Source: Heterobasidion occidentale
Taxonomy: Eukaryota > Basidiomycota > Agaricomycetes > Russulales > Bondarzewiaceae
Assembly (NCBI GenBank): GCA_039111635.1
Contig: JBCAQO010000006.1
Span: 558,001-622,000, forward strand
Length of the DNA: 64,000 nt
Direction: 5' to 3'
Below, in pieces: positions 1 to 12,500 of this stretch. The notes below the pieces were generated by a model. That model was not told where the DNA came from, did not search any database, and saw only the letters and a list, made by a program, of their open reading frames with translations. Both the position numbers and the translations under genes were made by a program. Position 1 is the first letter of the stretch, and the number at the start of each line of letters is the position of its first letter.

Positions 1-191
1 TCTTCATGGATCACTGTTCTCAACTCCTCGAATACTGCTCTATCAGGCTCTCCAATTCATATCCAAACGCATTTTTCGACCTAGGCGCACTAAGGAGAAA
101 CTTAATTGACTCAGCACTGCACCTTCGACCAAAAGTCTGGCTGAAGAGTCTTCGACCTTCTTGGCCGATTTCCTAGGACTCATCTATCCGA

Positions 192-3100
192 ATGTCAACC
201 CCGTTCTCGAAGAAGAAACTAAAGGAGGCGAAGGGCGCAATCGATAGCAAATACTATGCGGCTGCACGCAGTGCCAGTATGGAGGTTTTGGGATATGAGC
301 CAGAGAATTATCACGCGTGAGCCTGTGTTCTCGATCTCTTCGCAAGTGTGACGAACGCCGAACCGTGGGGCAGAAAGGTATTCCTGGCATTAGCATTACT
401 TGAGCTAAAAGAGGTCGAGCAGAGCGAAGAAGTGAGCATCCAGGCTTGCCTGTCCCCACCCGTTGACCACCTCTCTAGACATATCGCTCAGCTATAAAAT
501 TGAACCCCAAGCAACCCTTAGCGTGGCAGGTGAGCTGCCACCCTCGATTACTTGTGTTTCAGCTGATAATATGTCCAGGGCCTTTCCCAAGTCTACGAGC
601 GCACTCAGAAATGGGAACAATACATCGACATCCTGCATAATTTGGCAAAGCTGTTTGCAAGGCTGTAACGATCCCTGCCTTTTCGGCTATCCATTTCCCT
701 TTCTGACACAAATCTTCAGTAATGACGCTACACAGTGTGCCAAGACCATGGAGAAGATCATCGACTTCCGTCGTGAAAACGGACCCCAAGATCAGGCGAG
801 TACTGCGACTCCTCTGCCGCGTCAGAAGTTGATTGCCTTTCGACCCCAGCTCGTCTCTGCTCTGTCTCTCTATCTACCAGACTCTCCCTTCTACTCTGTG
901 CTGTCCTCTCTCCCTCCGCCTGACCCGACAAATCCCACCTCGACGACAACACACGCCAGCCAACTCGCCATTCAAAACTCGCTTCCAATCTTGGAGGAGA
1001 TTGTTTCGTTGATCGAAGCTGATGAAGGCCGGAGGATCGAAAGAGAAGTTGCCAACCGCCGTCAGCGGCTCAACGCTGCAGGTCCCGAAGAGGTAGCACG
1101 AGAAGTCAAGGGAGAAGTGTTTGAACATTCACGAGTAAGATCTTGTTTTGAAACCCTTTACCTGTCTTCCTAAGCAACGTCGACGCAGCTTCCACATTTA
1201 TGACGAGATTCTTAATCATCCGAACACCTCCGACGAGTTGCGACGTACGACAGAGTCGAAACTCCTTCGACACAAACAGGAGTACTTGTATGCACTGCCA
1301 ACGACCGATGGTAAAGTAGGCCTGAAGTCAAAACTGGCAGCGGAGGTCAAGAATCTCGTGGATGGCATTGTCCTACTAAAGATTGGAGATGAATTGGCAT
1401 GGAACATGTATATCGACGGGAAGGATACCGATACCATAGGTACAGCCGTTTCACCTGGATTATTTCATTTCCTAACGCTTCATTCAGAGGGATATGGCTA
1501 CGAGAACATGCGGCAATTCGTGGAGTTGTTCCCGTCGGCGGGGCTCTCGCAGCTTATTCGAGGGTACTTCTTTTACATGAGCATTCCTCTGTCCGAGAAC
1601 GAGGACGAGGAAAACGAAAATGGCGAACCAGCCCCAGATCCAGATCCGGTAGAAGCCTTCGACAACATGCTGGTTCGTTTGATTGTCTCTCCACTATCAT
1701 CATTTCTCTCATATTTATTTTACAGGAGGCTTTTACAAGCCTGCAATCATCAATCTTCGCCCACCGCGTGATCGCCGAAGTCTATCTGCTTGAGATGGAC
1801 AATCCTAGCGCCATTGCTGTTTCCGAGGCTGGCTTAGGACTCGTGCGAAGGACGAGCAGGAACATTGGCGGCGACCTCCCACTGTGAGTAGCCACTATCT
1901 CGCATCGCCTATAGCCTCTAAGTTTCATCAGAGTCCGCAAGGCTTTCAACGTCGTTCTGGCAACGTCATTGGTACATCACTACCCTCCCAAGCACCACGC
2001 CCGAGCCCTCCGTGTCATCGACGAAGTCCTGGAATTCGACGCCGATAATGTGTCCTGTCTGATGGGTCGTGGGTATATCTGCCAACATGCCAAGAAATGG
2101 TCTGAGGCGAGTATGCTCTTCTCGCGCGTCGTGGAACTGATACCCGAGAGCCTCGATGACGGGCTGCATGCGAAGGAGGAACACGCATGGTGTCTGGTAC
2201 ACATGGACCAGGTCAAGGAAGGCGCGGATCAACTTCAACAGACTCTCGACATTCTCGATAACCTGGACGGGAGAGGCGAGGACAAGGCACGTTGTTGGTG
2301 GCGATTGGGCCGGGCACACTGGGAGATGGGAGGTGAGTTGTTCCTTTATGTTACTTGCAATAAATCAACATTCACACACGAGTCCTGTCATAAGGTCCAG
2401 AATTAGAAACAGCCTACAGCCATTTCATCAAAGCACTCAAGTGCTCCTCGACCTTCGCGCCCGCATTCACGTCGCTGGGCATTTACTATGCTGAAGTGGC
2501 CAATCCTGCAGACCCAAATCGTGCCTCCAAGTGTTTCCAGAAAGCATTTGAGCTCGACGCGCGAGAGGGAGATGCGGCTAGACGACTTGCCGAAGGGTTC
2601 GCTGAAGAGAGTGAATGGGACCTTGTGGAGGTCGTTGCGAGACGGACCATCGAAGGTGAGGGCGGGCTAGAGGGAGGAGAGGTGTCTAATCAGGGACCGG
2701 CTGGGAGATATCTGCCTACCAACGCATGGGCGTGGAAGGCTGTAGGTGCCGTCGAACTGGTAACTATGGGAGCAAAATACTAGGATATGCACTGGAGCTG
2801 ATATATTCGCGCCTCTAGAACCGACAGAAATACTCGTCTGCTATCCAATCATTCCAAGTCGCTCTTCGTGTGGACCAAGACGACGAATTATCATGGCTTC
2901 GTCTGGGCGAGGCTTATATCAAAGCTGGCCGTCACGTCGCTGCTACGAAAGCTCTCGCTCGTGCTCAGGAACTGAAGCCCGACGACTGGATATGCTCATA
3001 CTTCCTCGGTGAGGTCGAGCGCCAGACTGGTCAATTCCAGGAAGCGATTACAACTTTCGAAAAGATCCTGGAGAATCGCCCCTCAGAGCCCGGTGTTCTT

Positions 3101-5284
3101 ATGTCTCTTGCTCGAACATACTTGGACCTTGGCTTGGAGGAGAGATTCACTGGCTTGACCGCCAGAGCTGAAAGTTCGTTCATCAAGACCCTCCGTGTTT
3201 CTCTTGACTTCCTAGATTCGACTGCGGGATTCAGAAGCGTAGCCTGGAAGGCTCTCTCTGACGCCCTCTACTACCTTTCCCAAGCCTCTTCATTTACAGA
3301 TGACGACGAAATTCGAGACATCCTTTCTGAAGTCACTGGTCTCATCAAACTAGATGCAGGCGAACGACTTGCTGGTATAATACCTGTCCCAATGGAAATG
3401 CCGGCTATTGTCACAAGTTTAGATGTTCTCAAGGCTGCCGTTGTCGCGTTCAATCAGCGTATCTCCGTCGGTCTACCAAACTCTTCAGCTACAGGAAGTG
3501 CCTGGTTCGACTTGGGAGTAGCATTGAACTCACTGGCTCATCGGCTGTTGCCCGGGGAGCAGCTTGTAAAGGCGGAGAAACAGGCGGTGAGCTGTGTCGT
3601 CGAGGCTCTGCGAAACGACCCCAACGAAGAAAGATATTGGGTCGCTCTGGGAAATATTCATTTCGAACAGCAGCCAAAATTGTCGCAGCACGCGTATATC
3701 AAGGCGCTGGAGTCGAATTCGAAAGTGCGTCGTTACATCTTGTTGTTACAGGATATTGGCAATGACATCGCGGACATAGAATCCTGCTACTTGGACGAGT
3801 CTGGGGTTGTTGTATCTGCATCATGACGATCCGGAACTTGCCAATGAAGCTCTATATAAGGCTCAAACGCTCGATCCAGACTACACTTTGGCCTGGGTAG
3901 GTCAGGCCCTAGTAGCAACACGCAACGGACGTGATTCGACGTCGACGTCGCTACTCGAGCATGCAGTCAGTCTCACCGCAGATATCGTAAGTTCATACCC
4001 CATTGCCCGAGTGGAGATAATGTGACATTTTACAGCCCGAAGCAGACCTTGAGTTTGGGAAGCGTGTGTTCGCTCGGCATTCCCAGACCGTGCGTTCCCA
4101 GACTCTCGCCACCTCCGATCTGTTTCCAGCGTTCTTCGTGTTGGATCGGTACGTCAAACAACGACCAGACGATGCGTCTGCGCTCCACCTTTTCAGTCTC
4201 GTTTGCGAGCGAGTGGGCCATATCGAACGCGCTATCGAGCTTCTTACAAGCGCGATCGCCATCCTGGAAGCCGCTTACGAAGATACCGAGGACCCTGTCG
4301 TCGAGCGGCAGTTCGTCATCGCCAACACGAGCCTCGGAAGACTGCGACTTTCTGCGCATGACTATTCCGGCGCAATTGAGCCATATCAGACTGCATTGGG
4401 ATTGCTCTTCAGAAGAAGAAGAAGAGGAGGACATCGACAGAACCACGAGGGTCCTGCTCACAATGCCGATTTGGGTCAGCTTTGGCGAGTGTGAAGCTAG
4501 GGGAAGTTGAGGAAGCCTTGGGATTGTTCGATGAAGCGCTGCAGTCTGCAGGTGAGGATGCCCGGATGAAGGGCCATATCAGTGTGCTTCTGGCTCAGAC
4601 ACTTTGGATATTGGGCACGGAGGAAAGTCGGGAGAGCGCAAAGGCGCAATTGCTTGAGTGGTATGTGTCTGTCTTTTTGTGTCATGGCGCTGCTGATACT
4701 TAAAATAACTTGACTTGCCTCAATCGTAGTATTGAAGCCGATCCGGAGAATTTGAACGCCATCAACGTCCTGGCGGCGTTGGGTATATCGACAGACGACG
4801 ATAGTCTCGTCGACGCCGCACTCTCCGAAATCTCGGCCCTCCCACTCGACCGCCGACAGGAGCGAGATCCCCAGCGGAATGTTAATCATCTCATACTGCA
4901 GCATCACCTGAGACAGGTATGTCTCTCGGATCCCTTTAATATGACTTTGCCTCAATAGCCTTGCATTCTTCACAGGGTGATATTGTTCAGGCGCTCTCCC
5001 AAGCGCAAAAGGCGGTTGTCGCCGAACCTTCTCAACAAGATGCTAGATATGCACTTGCGTTGTTGACATTACAGAGCGGGGAACCATCCGCTGCTCGAGC
5101 GTCCCTTGCAGGCTTTGACAACGACATCGAGAGTTCAAGGAAGTCGCTCGGTCTTTCTGCAGTGGCCGAGGCACAACGTGATCGCGATTCAAGCAGCGCA
5201 AAACATTTGGCACAAAAAGCGGTGATGTTGAGTCCCTGGGTAAGACATAATTGGGAAGCACTAGCATATGTGCAGAGTCGATAG
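192..5284 (+). CDS. SKI3: Ski3-like TPR scaffold of the Ski complex
   Basis: Encodes the tetratricopeptide scaffold of the cytoplasmic Ski complex (Ski2-Ski3-Ski8), which threads mRNA into the 3'-5' exosome. The ATG at 192 was chosen because the first exon (192-316) reads MSTPFSKKKLKEAKGAID and runs into GYEPENYHA, the usual N-terminal TPR of the family, before a GTGAGC donor at 317. About fifteen short exons follow; clear blocks are SQVYERTQKWEQYIDIL near 575-640, EIVSLIEADEGRRIEREVAN near 1000-1060, and repeated TPRs with A-x-G-x-EA spacing at 2870-3760 and 4060-5280. The spliced product is roughly 1,400 residues, the normal Ski3 size. One join is a phase-0 intron from 3734 to about 3780. 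Oddity: between about 4400 and 4490, over a GAA-rich stretch, the reading frame has to change without a good intron. The gene converges on MIA40. Confidence 0.9.
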
Positions 5285-5466
5285 ATAGCAACTCCATACC
5301 GCAATTGGCTATCCTTGTCGAGCAGGTGCCGATTTTTGCGTCTGCCAGAATAAAGGTTGTATGTTAATTATATGCAGTGAGAGGTGAGTGTGGATGCAAT
5401 GCAATGCGAGAGCGTATAAATGAACTGTAGATAGCGGAGGTTCTATGTGCTAAAGACAAGCAAGGG

Positions 5467-6242
5467 CTACGGCAATGTCGGTACTGAAGAAGTCTCCGTT
5501 GGTGCTGTTCCGGTTACAGTCAAATCTGCCTGGTCTTCTGGTGGAGTCGCAGGTGCAGGTATATCATCGTCATCGTCGCCCAAAATTTCTATCACAGACA
5601 TGACGCGCGTCATTTTCTTATAATTTAAGAAAATGGTAAGAAAGACGTGCCTTCCCCATACACTTCAGGATTCGCCCTGAAACAGTCCTGCATCGCCTTA
5701 AATTTCTCCACGCAGTCGATGCCCTTCGGCTCCTCTTCCGAGAAAACAAAGCAGGAGAATGCCTCGCGGAATTGCATTCCACATGGTCCGTAAGCCATAC
5801 CGCCAAGGCAAGGACAATCCCAGTTGATCTTCCCGGTCACCGGGTCAAACGCGCCTCCCGATGAGCTCTCCTCTCCGTCAGATTCAGGTGCTTCGGCTTG
5901 AGCGTCAATAACAGGAAGCTCAGCAGATGAAGGCGTATGTTGTGGGGGCTGGTCAACCTGCAAGGCTTTCGCGACCGGTGCAACGTCTTTGGCTGACCAA
6001 TATAAAATAAAATGTTATAGTTGGAAGTTCAGGTGAAGAATTGTTAACATACGCGATGTGCTTGAGTCCAGTGCGATTTTCTGACCCTCCGAATTTATGT
6101 GCCATGTCAGGTAAGCAGCAGCCGTCAAGGAGCTTGCCGCAGCCATAGCTAGACGCTGCCGTGACGCGCTTGAGGGAGATACGCGAGAAGAGGTAGTATG
6201 CAGACCTCTGCGCAACGACAGCCGGGCTATGTGTCTGAACAT
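5467..6242 (-). CDS. MIA40: Mia40 oxidoreductase, mitochondrial intermembrane space
   Basis: Encodes the disulfide relay receptor that imports and oxidises small cysteine-rich proteins in the mitochondrial intermembrane space, working with Erv1. Exon 1 (from ATG at 6242) gives an arginine-rich presequence followed by a hydrophobic segment ([16 protein letters not shown]), the inner-membrane anchor typical of fungal Mia40. Exon 2 carries the redox-active CPC motif ([10 protein letters not shown]) and the twin CX9C helices [11 protein letters not shown] and [11 protein letters not shown]. The third exon is joined through a probable GC-AG intron at 5589-5650 (donor AAG|GCACGT). This gives [16 protein letters not shown] and an acidic, proline-rich tail ending at the TAG at 5467-5469. 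Without this splice the protein would stop at 5625 with no acidic tail. The identity is certain; the last exon is inferred. Confidence 0.92.
5589..5650 (-). other. Probable GC-AG intron in MIA40
   Basis: The donor on the minus strand reads AAG|GCACGT and the acceptor GATAG. Removing these 62 nt keeps the frame and attaches an acidic tail ([10 protein letters not shown]) like the tails I recall for fungal Mia40 proteins. The only nearby GT donor (ACG|TCTTTC offset) leads to an early stop. Confidence 0.6.
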
Positions 6243-6543
6243 TTTTGGAAGGAACGGTGGAGGACGGAGGAGACGGGTGAGGAGGAGAAACTGACTGAGG
6301 ACCGTGACTAAACAGTTAGATCACACGACTGTGGGAAACTTCACATCGCCGATGTCGGCGTTACTTAAAGTTGGACCGTCCACTGCTCCCTCCTGCCAAT
6401 TTGCTGTCTCCTTCGCACTTGGTTCCATTGATCAAGGCCTTCATATCAAAGCAGAGAACTTGACAGGCTCAACTAATTTATGGACGCAGCATGTGTTAAT
6501 TAAACAACAGAACTAATAGTGTTGCTGTCTCGCACCGGAACAT
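6243..6543. other. Intergenic gap between MIA40 start and RdRP-helicase stop
   Basis: About 300 bp holding the MIA40 promoter and 5' leader and the 3' end of the RdRP-helicase gene. I see no coding signal. Confidence 0.6.
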
Positions 6544-9500
6544 TCACTTCTGACCTTCTGGATCCCAATCTGACATAGGAATCTGAACCTCAACGCACGC
6601 TTCAATTGCCCTCCTCCATAGCCCCACACTACCTGTCATGGTCCTCCGGTCTCCTACCACAATCAACGCCAGCCTCGCACGTGTCCATGCGACGTTAAGC
6701 CTGCGCGCATCCTCGACAAACCCTACCTCACCACTGGCATTGCACCGCACGGTTGAGAAGATGATGATGTCGCTCTCACGGCCTTGAAACGAATCAATCG
6801 TAAAACTTGGTGTGGAAGAAGGTAGCGTGCTTTTCAACAATTTTGTTTGCTTGGTGTAAGGAGACAGAATGGCAATGCTAGGAGCGTCGGATAAACGCCC
6901 ATGATTGTCCCCATCGTGGCTAGTAGTGAGCAATTTCACTATATGTTTGACGAGTTGCGCTTGGCCCTCATTGCTTTTCGACCTTCCGCCGTAGTCTTCT
7001 TCCGTGGAACAAGGAATAAATACGGCTGGCTTCGTCTTTCCAGCTTCCTGAGGCCATGGAAACTTTGATCGAAGAAGATTTTTTAGCAGCTCGTGGGCGT
7101 TCTGGACACCTGTCTTCAGCTTGCCATTGTAGAACTCGGTCGAAGGGAAATGAGCTAGATCTTCAGGAAATCGATATTGGACCTGTGCATAATGTCCAGG
7201 TCACTTTTCAATGGATCAGGCTAATAAATTGCAGACTTACATCCAGCATCGTGCGTGACATTCCGTTCATCGAGTTGCCTGTGTACAGACGTTCGAATAG
7301 AGATACGTCATATTGGAGGGCTCGACCAAGAGGTCGCACCATAGGCCTTAATTGAACGCTACAAAGTGATAGGATTAATCCGGCAATTGATTGGAACGCA
7401 GAAAATATTCACTGGTCTCCCACGAGTATTGCTTTCTCACAGCCTTTGACTAAAGGAATAAGGGCGACCGCCTCAGTAACTTGGGAAGCTTCATCGATGA
7501 GAACGATGTTGAAGTCAACTGATCGCAGAATACCTAGTCCAGCACCTAATCCGACCCATACCTCATAAACGGACGTCAGACAAACTAATGGCAGTGGCTT
7601 ACCTGCGCAGGTTGTAAAGACGATGCGTGCTCCTTTTACCAGCTTCTCCGCCTTCTCGCGTCTCCTAGAATCGCGGTTGATCTCCCCTCCCACACGGCTC
7701 TCAACCGTATAACTTCGTAGCGCCTGACTGACTTTGAAGCTGTCGGTAGCTACACGCAATATTTGTTCTGGAGCTATCATCTGCTCCTCCTCGTTGATCG
7801 TCAGAAACCTTTCCAAGACGTTATCCACGGCTGGAAGGTAAGAAACTAGTCTCAGATAGCGAAACTAATTATAACTTCTCAAATAGCTTACCATTGTGAG
7901 TAGAAGCAGTCATCAGTATCCTGGAATTTTCCGTCGAATTCTTGATCAGGCGTTTCAAGATTTGAACGACTACTGTGGTCTTGCCTGTGCCTATGTCCCA
8001 TATCACGACAGAACCGAGATAGGTATTTGATTCGACTTACCAGGAGGCCCCCAGATCAATGACAGTTGGGTGGCATCGCTCGACAGAACTGCCGCCCTCT
8101 GACTTAGATTAAGCCCACCGTCCCTGTCGCCCGATGAAACTTCCTGAACACTAGCTTCAGAGGCGACGTCCTCAGGCTCTTGGCTTTGGCTGCTCGATTC
8201 GGGCGACCCTTTAGGTGCAGTAATAATATGGTGAAAACGGCAGCACTCAGCGCCCTCGGTAGCAAGCCTGTGGATGGCACTCATCATGGCTCTGAAGGTT
8301 GCTGAAGAGGTCTTGATTTTCAGATATCCGACGTATAACAAGGCCTGATTGAAACTCACCGACACTGCCTGCATTATATATATACCACTGCATCTGCGCG
8401 TACTCTGGCGGAGGTGTGTGGATTAATGAAAGTTTGACTTCTCCCGTGTTAGCTTCGAGCACAACAGCGTCAAGGACAGATGGTTCAACGTGTCCTTTCT
8501 CAGGTTTAGAGGCGGCACGAAGGCGAACATGGGAATGTAATCGAATAACAGATGGTGCATCGACGCGGATGTGAGCGACGGCCTCCGACAGCTTTCCTTC
8601 GACCGGTAAAAGAGGTACTAGCGCTGGCGCTGTGTATTGCTTTCTCGGCCTCCCATTCTCATCGCAGGGACATTCGTCTCCAGCTTCTTCGGCACGGTCG
8701 CATGCAATGGCTAGCGCGTGCTGATGAATATGAGCTAGTGATGCTGAGGTGCTCCGTGTTATTTCTCGGCATTCGTGCAGAACGAGGAGAATTTCCTGTA
8801 TAAGCTCTGGTGAACGGACAGACATAGCGGCAAGCTCGAGCAGCTCGAGGTAATGTACAATATTGAGTGTAGCAATTGTGCCTTTAATCTTTTCCAGTGC
8901 AACCAGGGACGCTACGCGGACAATGTTCGCAGAGCGGATGATCTGTTTTGTAATGAGCCGTCCAAGCGAAGAAATATGCTCATGAAGGAGGCCCGTCTCA
9001 GATGGAACGAACTTTTTCAGCACAGAGAAGACAAGGAGAGGTTCTCGATCCAGCCAGTTCTCGACATAAGGGAGATTGAGAGGGACTGAAGAAATCATGG
9101 CATCGAAAATCCAGAACAGCTGGTGATCAGCGTGGTATCTCCAGGCGAATTCAGCACATTTGTCCAAGGAATCCAGAGGCTGCCCGGAAAGATGCTCCTT
9201 GACCTTAAAGTCTGACTCGTAGAAAACCATTCGATGCTCGTTCGGAAGGGACTCCCAATCAGCATTTTGCAGCGTATTGGGTTGAAATGTACTGTTCTCG
9301 TGGGCGAGTCGTCTGATAAATTCCTCGGTCTCCACGCTGTCAAAGCATACAATGTGTGGTCGTGAAGTATTGAGAGGGTGAGCATATAGTAGACTCACTG
9401 TTCGAAACGCAGGTCAAAAAGTTGGGTGGCGACTCGATCGCGATTGGATACTACGTGTATCTCAATGGAAACAACAGCGGTCCTATTGATTCGCCCAATT

Positions 9501-12500
9501 TGCTATCGAAAGAGATGGGACAATATGTCAGCTGCTGGACTGCCTGTGGGGAAGTAACAACGCACACGCTGCACTCGTGCTGAAATTTGTTGCAAAGCAA
9601 TGCTTGCTTTGATCTCTTCGCCAGAATTGACTGGTGGCCTAGTTACGAAGATAAACGTATTAGCGCGCTCTTGGTTGAATAATTGAAAATTCCCGTTGCT
9701 GCAATGCAGGCGGAAGCCGTCCGTGCAGGGTTTATAAACGGGAACACTGGCAGCGGTGTCCTTCATGAAGGATGCGACAACAACATTCTGGCCATTCACA
9801 GGAACATCGTCATCCCACGGAATGTCTCCTCGTAGAAAGATTGCGACCGAGAATCGTCCGTCGATCTCAAAGGATTGAAATTAGCATGAGAAGAACAACC
9901 ATGCAGGATCGAAAAACAAGGTGTCTAAGACTCACCTTCATGATGACGATTTTCCTTGTAAACTCCCTAAAGGAACGCTCCATATATTCGAAGAATGCAT
10001 ACAAGCCTTGTAGTTTTGACGAATACAGACGCTGAAGCCGCAGCAAACCTCCGAGCTTCTTGTCCGCCAGTTCGGATGCTGTCACTATGTCAGACCGCAG
10101 GAGACTGTTCCATATATATGGCTCATTCGCGGGTGTAGGGCCCAGAGATGCGGCAAGTTCGTATTTCTCATGTGCAAGCAATGCGCCAAAATTAATATGA
10201 GAAATATACTGGCGGAAATCGATATCGTGCTTGCGAGCAATCGAGCGGGCCAAGTTGACGAGCTTGTACTCAGAGAGCGTTGTTTCTTCGGCAGATAAAA
10301 GTTGATGGATCAGTTCCTCAGCATCACTACGGCTGAGTTGGGACGGCGTCGTGTTTTCGGGTTTCTGAAGGAACTGCTCGCTGAACTGCTTTGCCGCAGA
10401 GAAGAGAACAGTCAAGACGAAATCTTCCTTAGGTTCAGGGGCCTTGGTAAGTCGAGGCGGTATCGAGATTCGGGCGCCATCAACGGCCTGCGAGTAGAGT
10501 GCGTTTAGCTCTTGACATTCCTTGCTCAACGCGATATTATCGGCGTAACGAGCCCATCGGTTATGATATTTCGCAGCATTAGCCATTCCGGAGCTGAACA
10601 GAGTAAGCGCTTGCAATTTTTATACAGAGCTGTGTAACCCACTTATTATATGCTGCAAAATGCCTAGCAAGGTCTTCACGAGTGACCTTCGGGTTCACCC
10701 ATTCCCTATTGGGTGGATACGTGTATGACTACCGTTATCGTATTAACCCATTTAGTTGACGCCGACACACATGTCATACCTCAGAAACTTTCGAGGGCAC
10801 CAAACTTGGATCCCAACAGACAAAATATTCATCACCTACAAACGAAGCGTTCAAGAGCTTGTCAGACTATTGGTCAACAGTAGTACTAACCATCAAGATC
10901 GCCGCCCGAACTCATAGAGGGTGCCGCTCTTTTCCCTACTGAAGGAAATACAACGCAGTCGACTAGATGCGCGAGTTGAGGATGATCGACTACCCTGAGT
11001 TTGAGGATATCACCTCATTTTCGAGTCAGGCGTTTACAGGGATCACATATGACTTTTATAACTTACCAGGATGTAGACAAGGATTTCGAACAACGATGAC
11101 ATCAAGGCCTTTCAACGTAGATGATCCAAGCCGAGAAACAGTGATCCTGACATGAACTTGTCCTTCACGAAGGACTCGGAAAGGGTCGCAGACGCCGAAT
11201 AGGCGACGAGACTTGCGTACGACCATTCGGACTCTCTCCTTGTTGGCATCTCCGTCCTTGTGAACAGAGGCAACCTCGGCTTTCTGGAGAGACTTGATCT
11301 CCTTGGCTATATTAGGAGAATCGATTCCCTCAAGAAGGAGTCGCTCCGCCGAAGTCTGCCTCCCCATACCAGACAAAAACTCGAAACCGGCTATAGGGTC
11401 AGAAGACGCTTTCTCAACCCAATCGAAGTACTCCTGTTGCTTCGCCAATAGAGCTTGGTTCGAGACGCCTAGGCTGGAAAGGAGAATAACGATCTCGTTG
11501 TTGAGTCTGCCGAAAGTGTATGGCGCAGAATAATTGACGACAGAGAATATATGATCAACTGTCGCATTGAACTTCTTCATACTCTTCCGAAATTCGACAA
11601 AGTTCTTTTTTGCTTTGTCCAGATCAGGATGCAGCATGACCACGCCCTAAAAATTCAATGATGAGTTAGATGAATGTAAATGCAAGAGCCTAATGGCATA
11701 GTCGCCTTGTATCCTCGATATCTAGACACAATCTATCAGCTTCATAAAGGCTAGCATTATCCTCTTGGACAAACCTGATTTGAAATACGCATGGTGTATA
11801 TGGCTTGCCTTGATAAATGATTTTTTTTGCTCTGCTTACTTGCATACTATGTTTATCAAGTTCGTGAACTGCACGTTCAGCAGATCATACAGATAATTCT
11901 GACCTTAATCTTCCAGAGATCAGACCACAGCCATCGGAAAAGTTCTCATCTCCAGTCTTAAGATCGTCGATGTCTCCAACGTATTTGGGATCCAGAATGT
12001 AATCGACCTGAGCTCCGGAAAATAAGAGACCGATGCGCTTTGCGCCTAGAAAAGTTCGGTACAGAGATGGGCTTGAAGCATAATCTTGGACCTACGCTTT
12101 GCGACGTTCATGATTTTCTGAAAATCGCCCATCGCATACAAACGGTCATCTAATTCCTTATCGTCATTTGCTCTCCGCAAGAAGCAGCTACGACCTCGCT
12201 ACAGGTGTGTGTTAGTGCGATAGAGTACAGCATCAATATCGAAGAGTCGTACGAGCTGGCTGTTACTGTGGCCGTAGAACCGGTACTGAGCCCCATTCAG
12301 AAAGAGACCTGCTTTGAAGAGTCGTATTTTGTACTCTGCAGCAACAGAAGGTTTTGTATCTGGAAACCTGAGCTTTTCAAAAGACGCGAGCACGAATTCC
12401 GAAGGATCATCGTTATAGACTATACGATTGCTCGGAAACTCAGCAAGTTCCAGGGTTATTTTTTCGGGAGAGAAGATAACGAGCTTTCCCCTCGGTGCTC

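Noticed and set aside
8247..8400. Treating the helicase as a separate gene starting near 8,370
   Set aside because: The intron from GTGAGTTTC to CCTCTTCAG joins NAGSV to ATFRAMMSAIHRL in phase, and there is no promoter-like gap.
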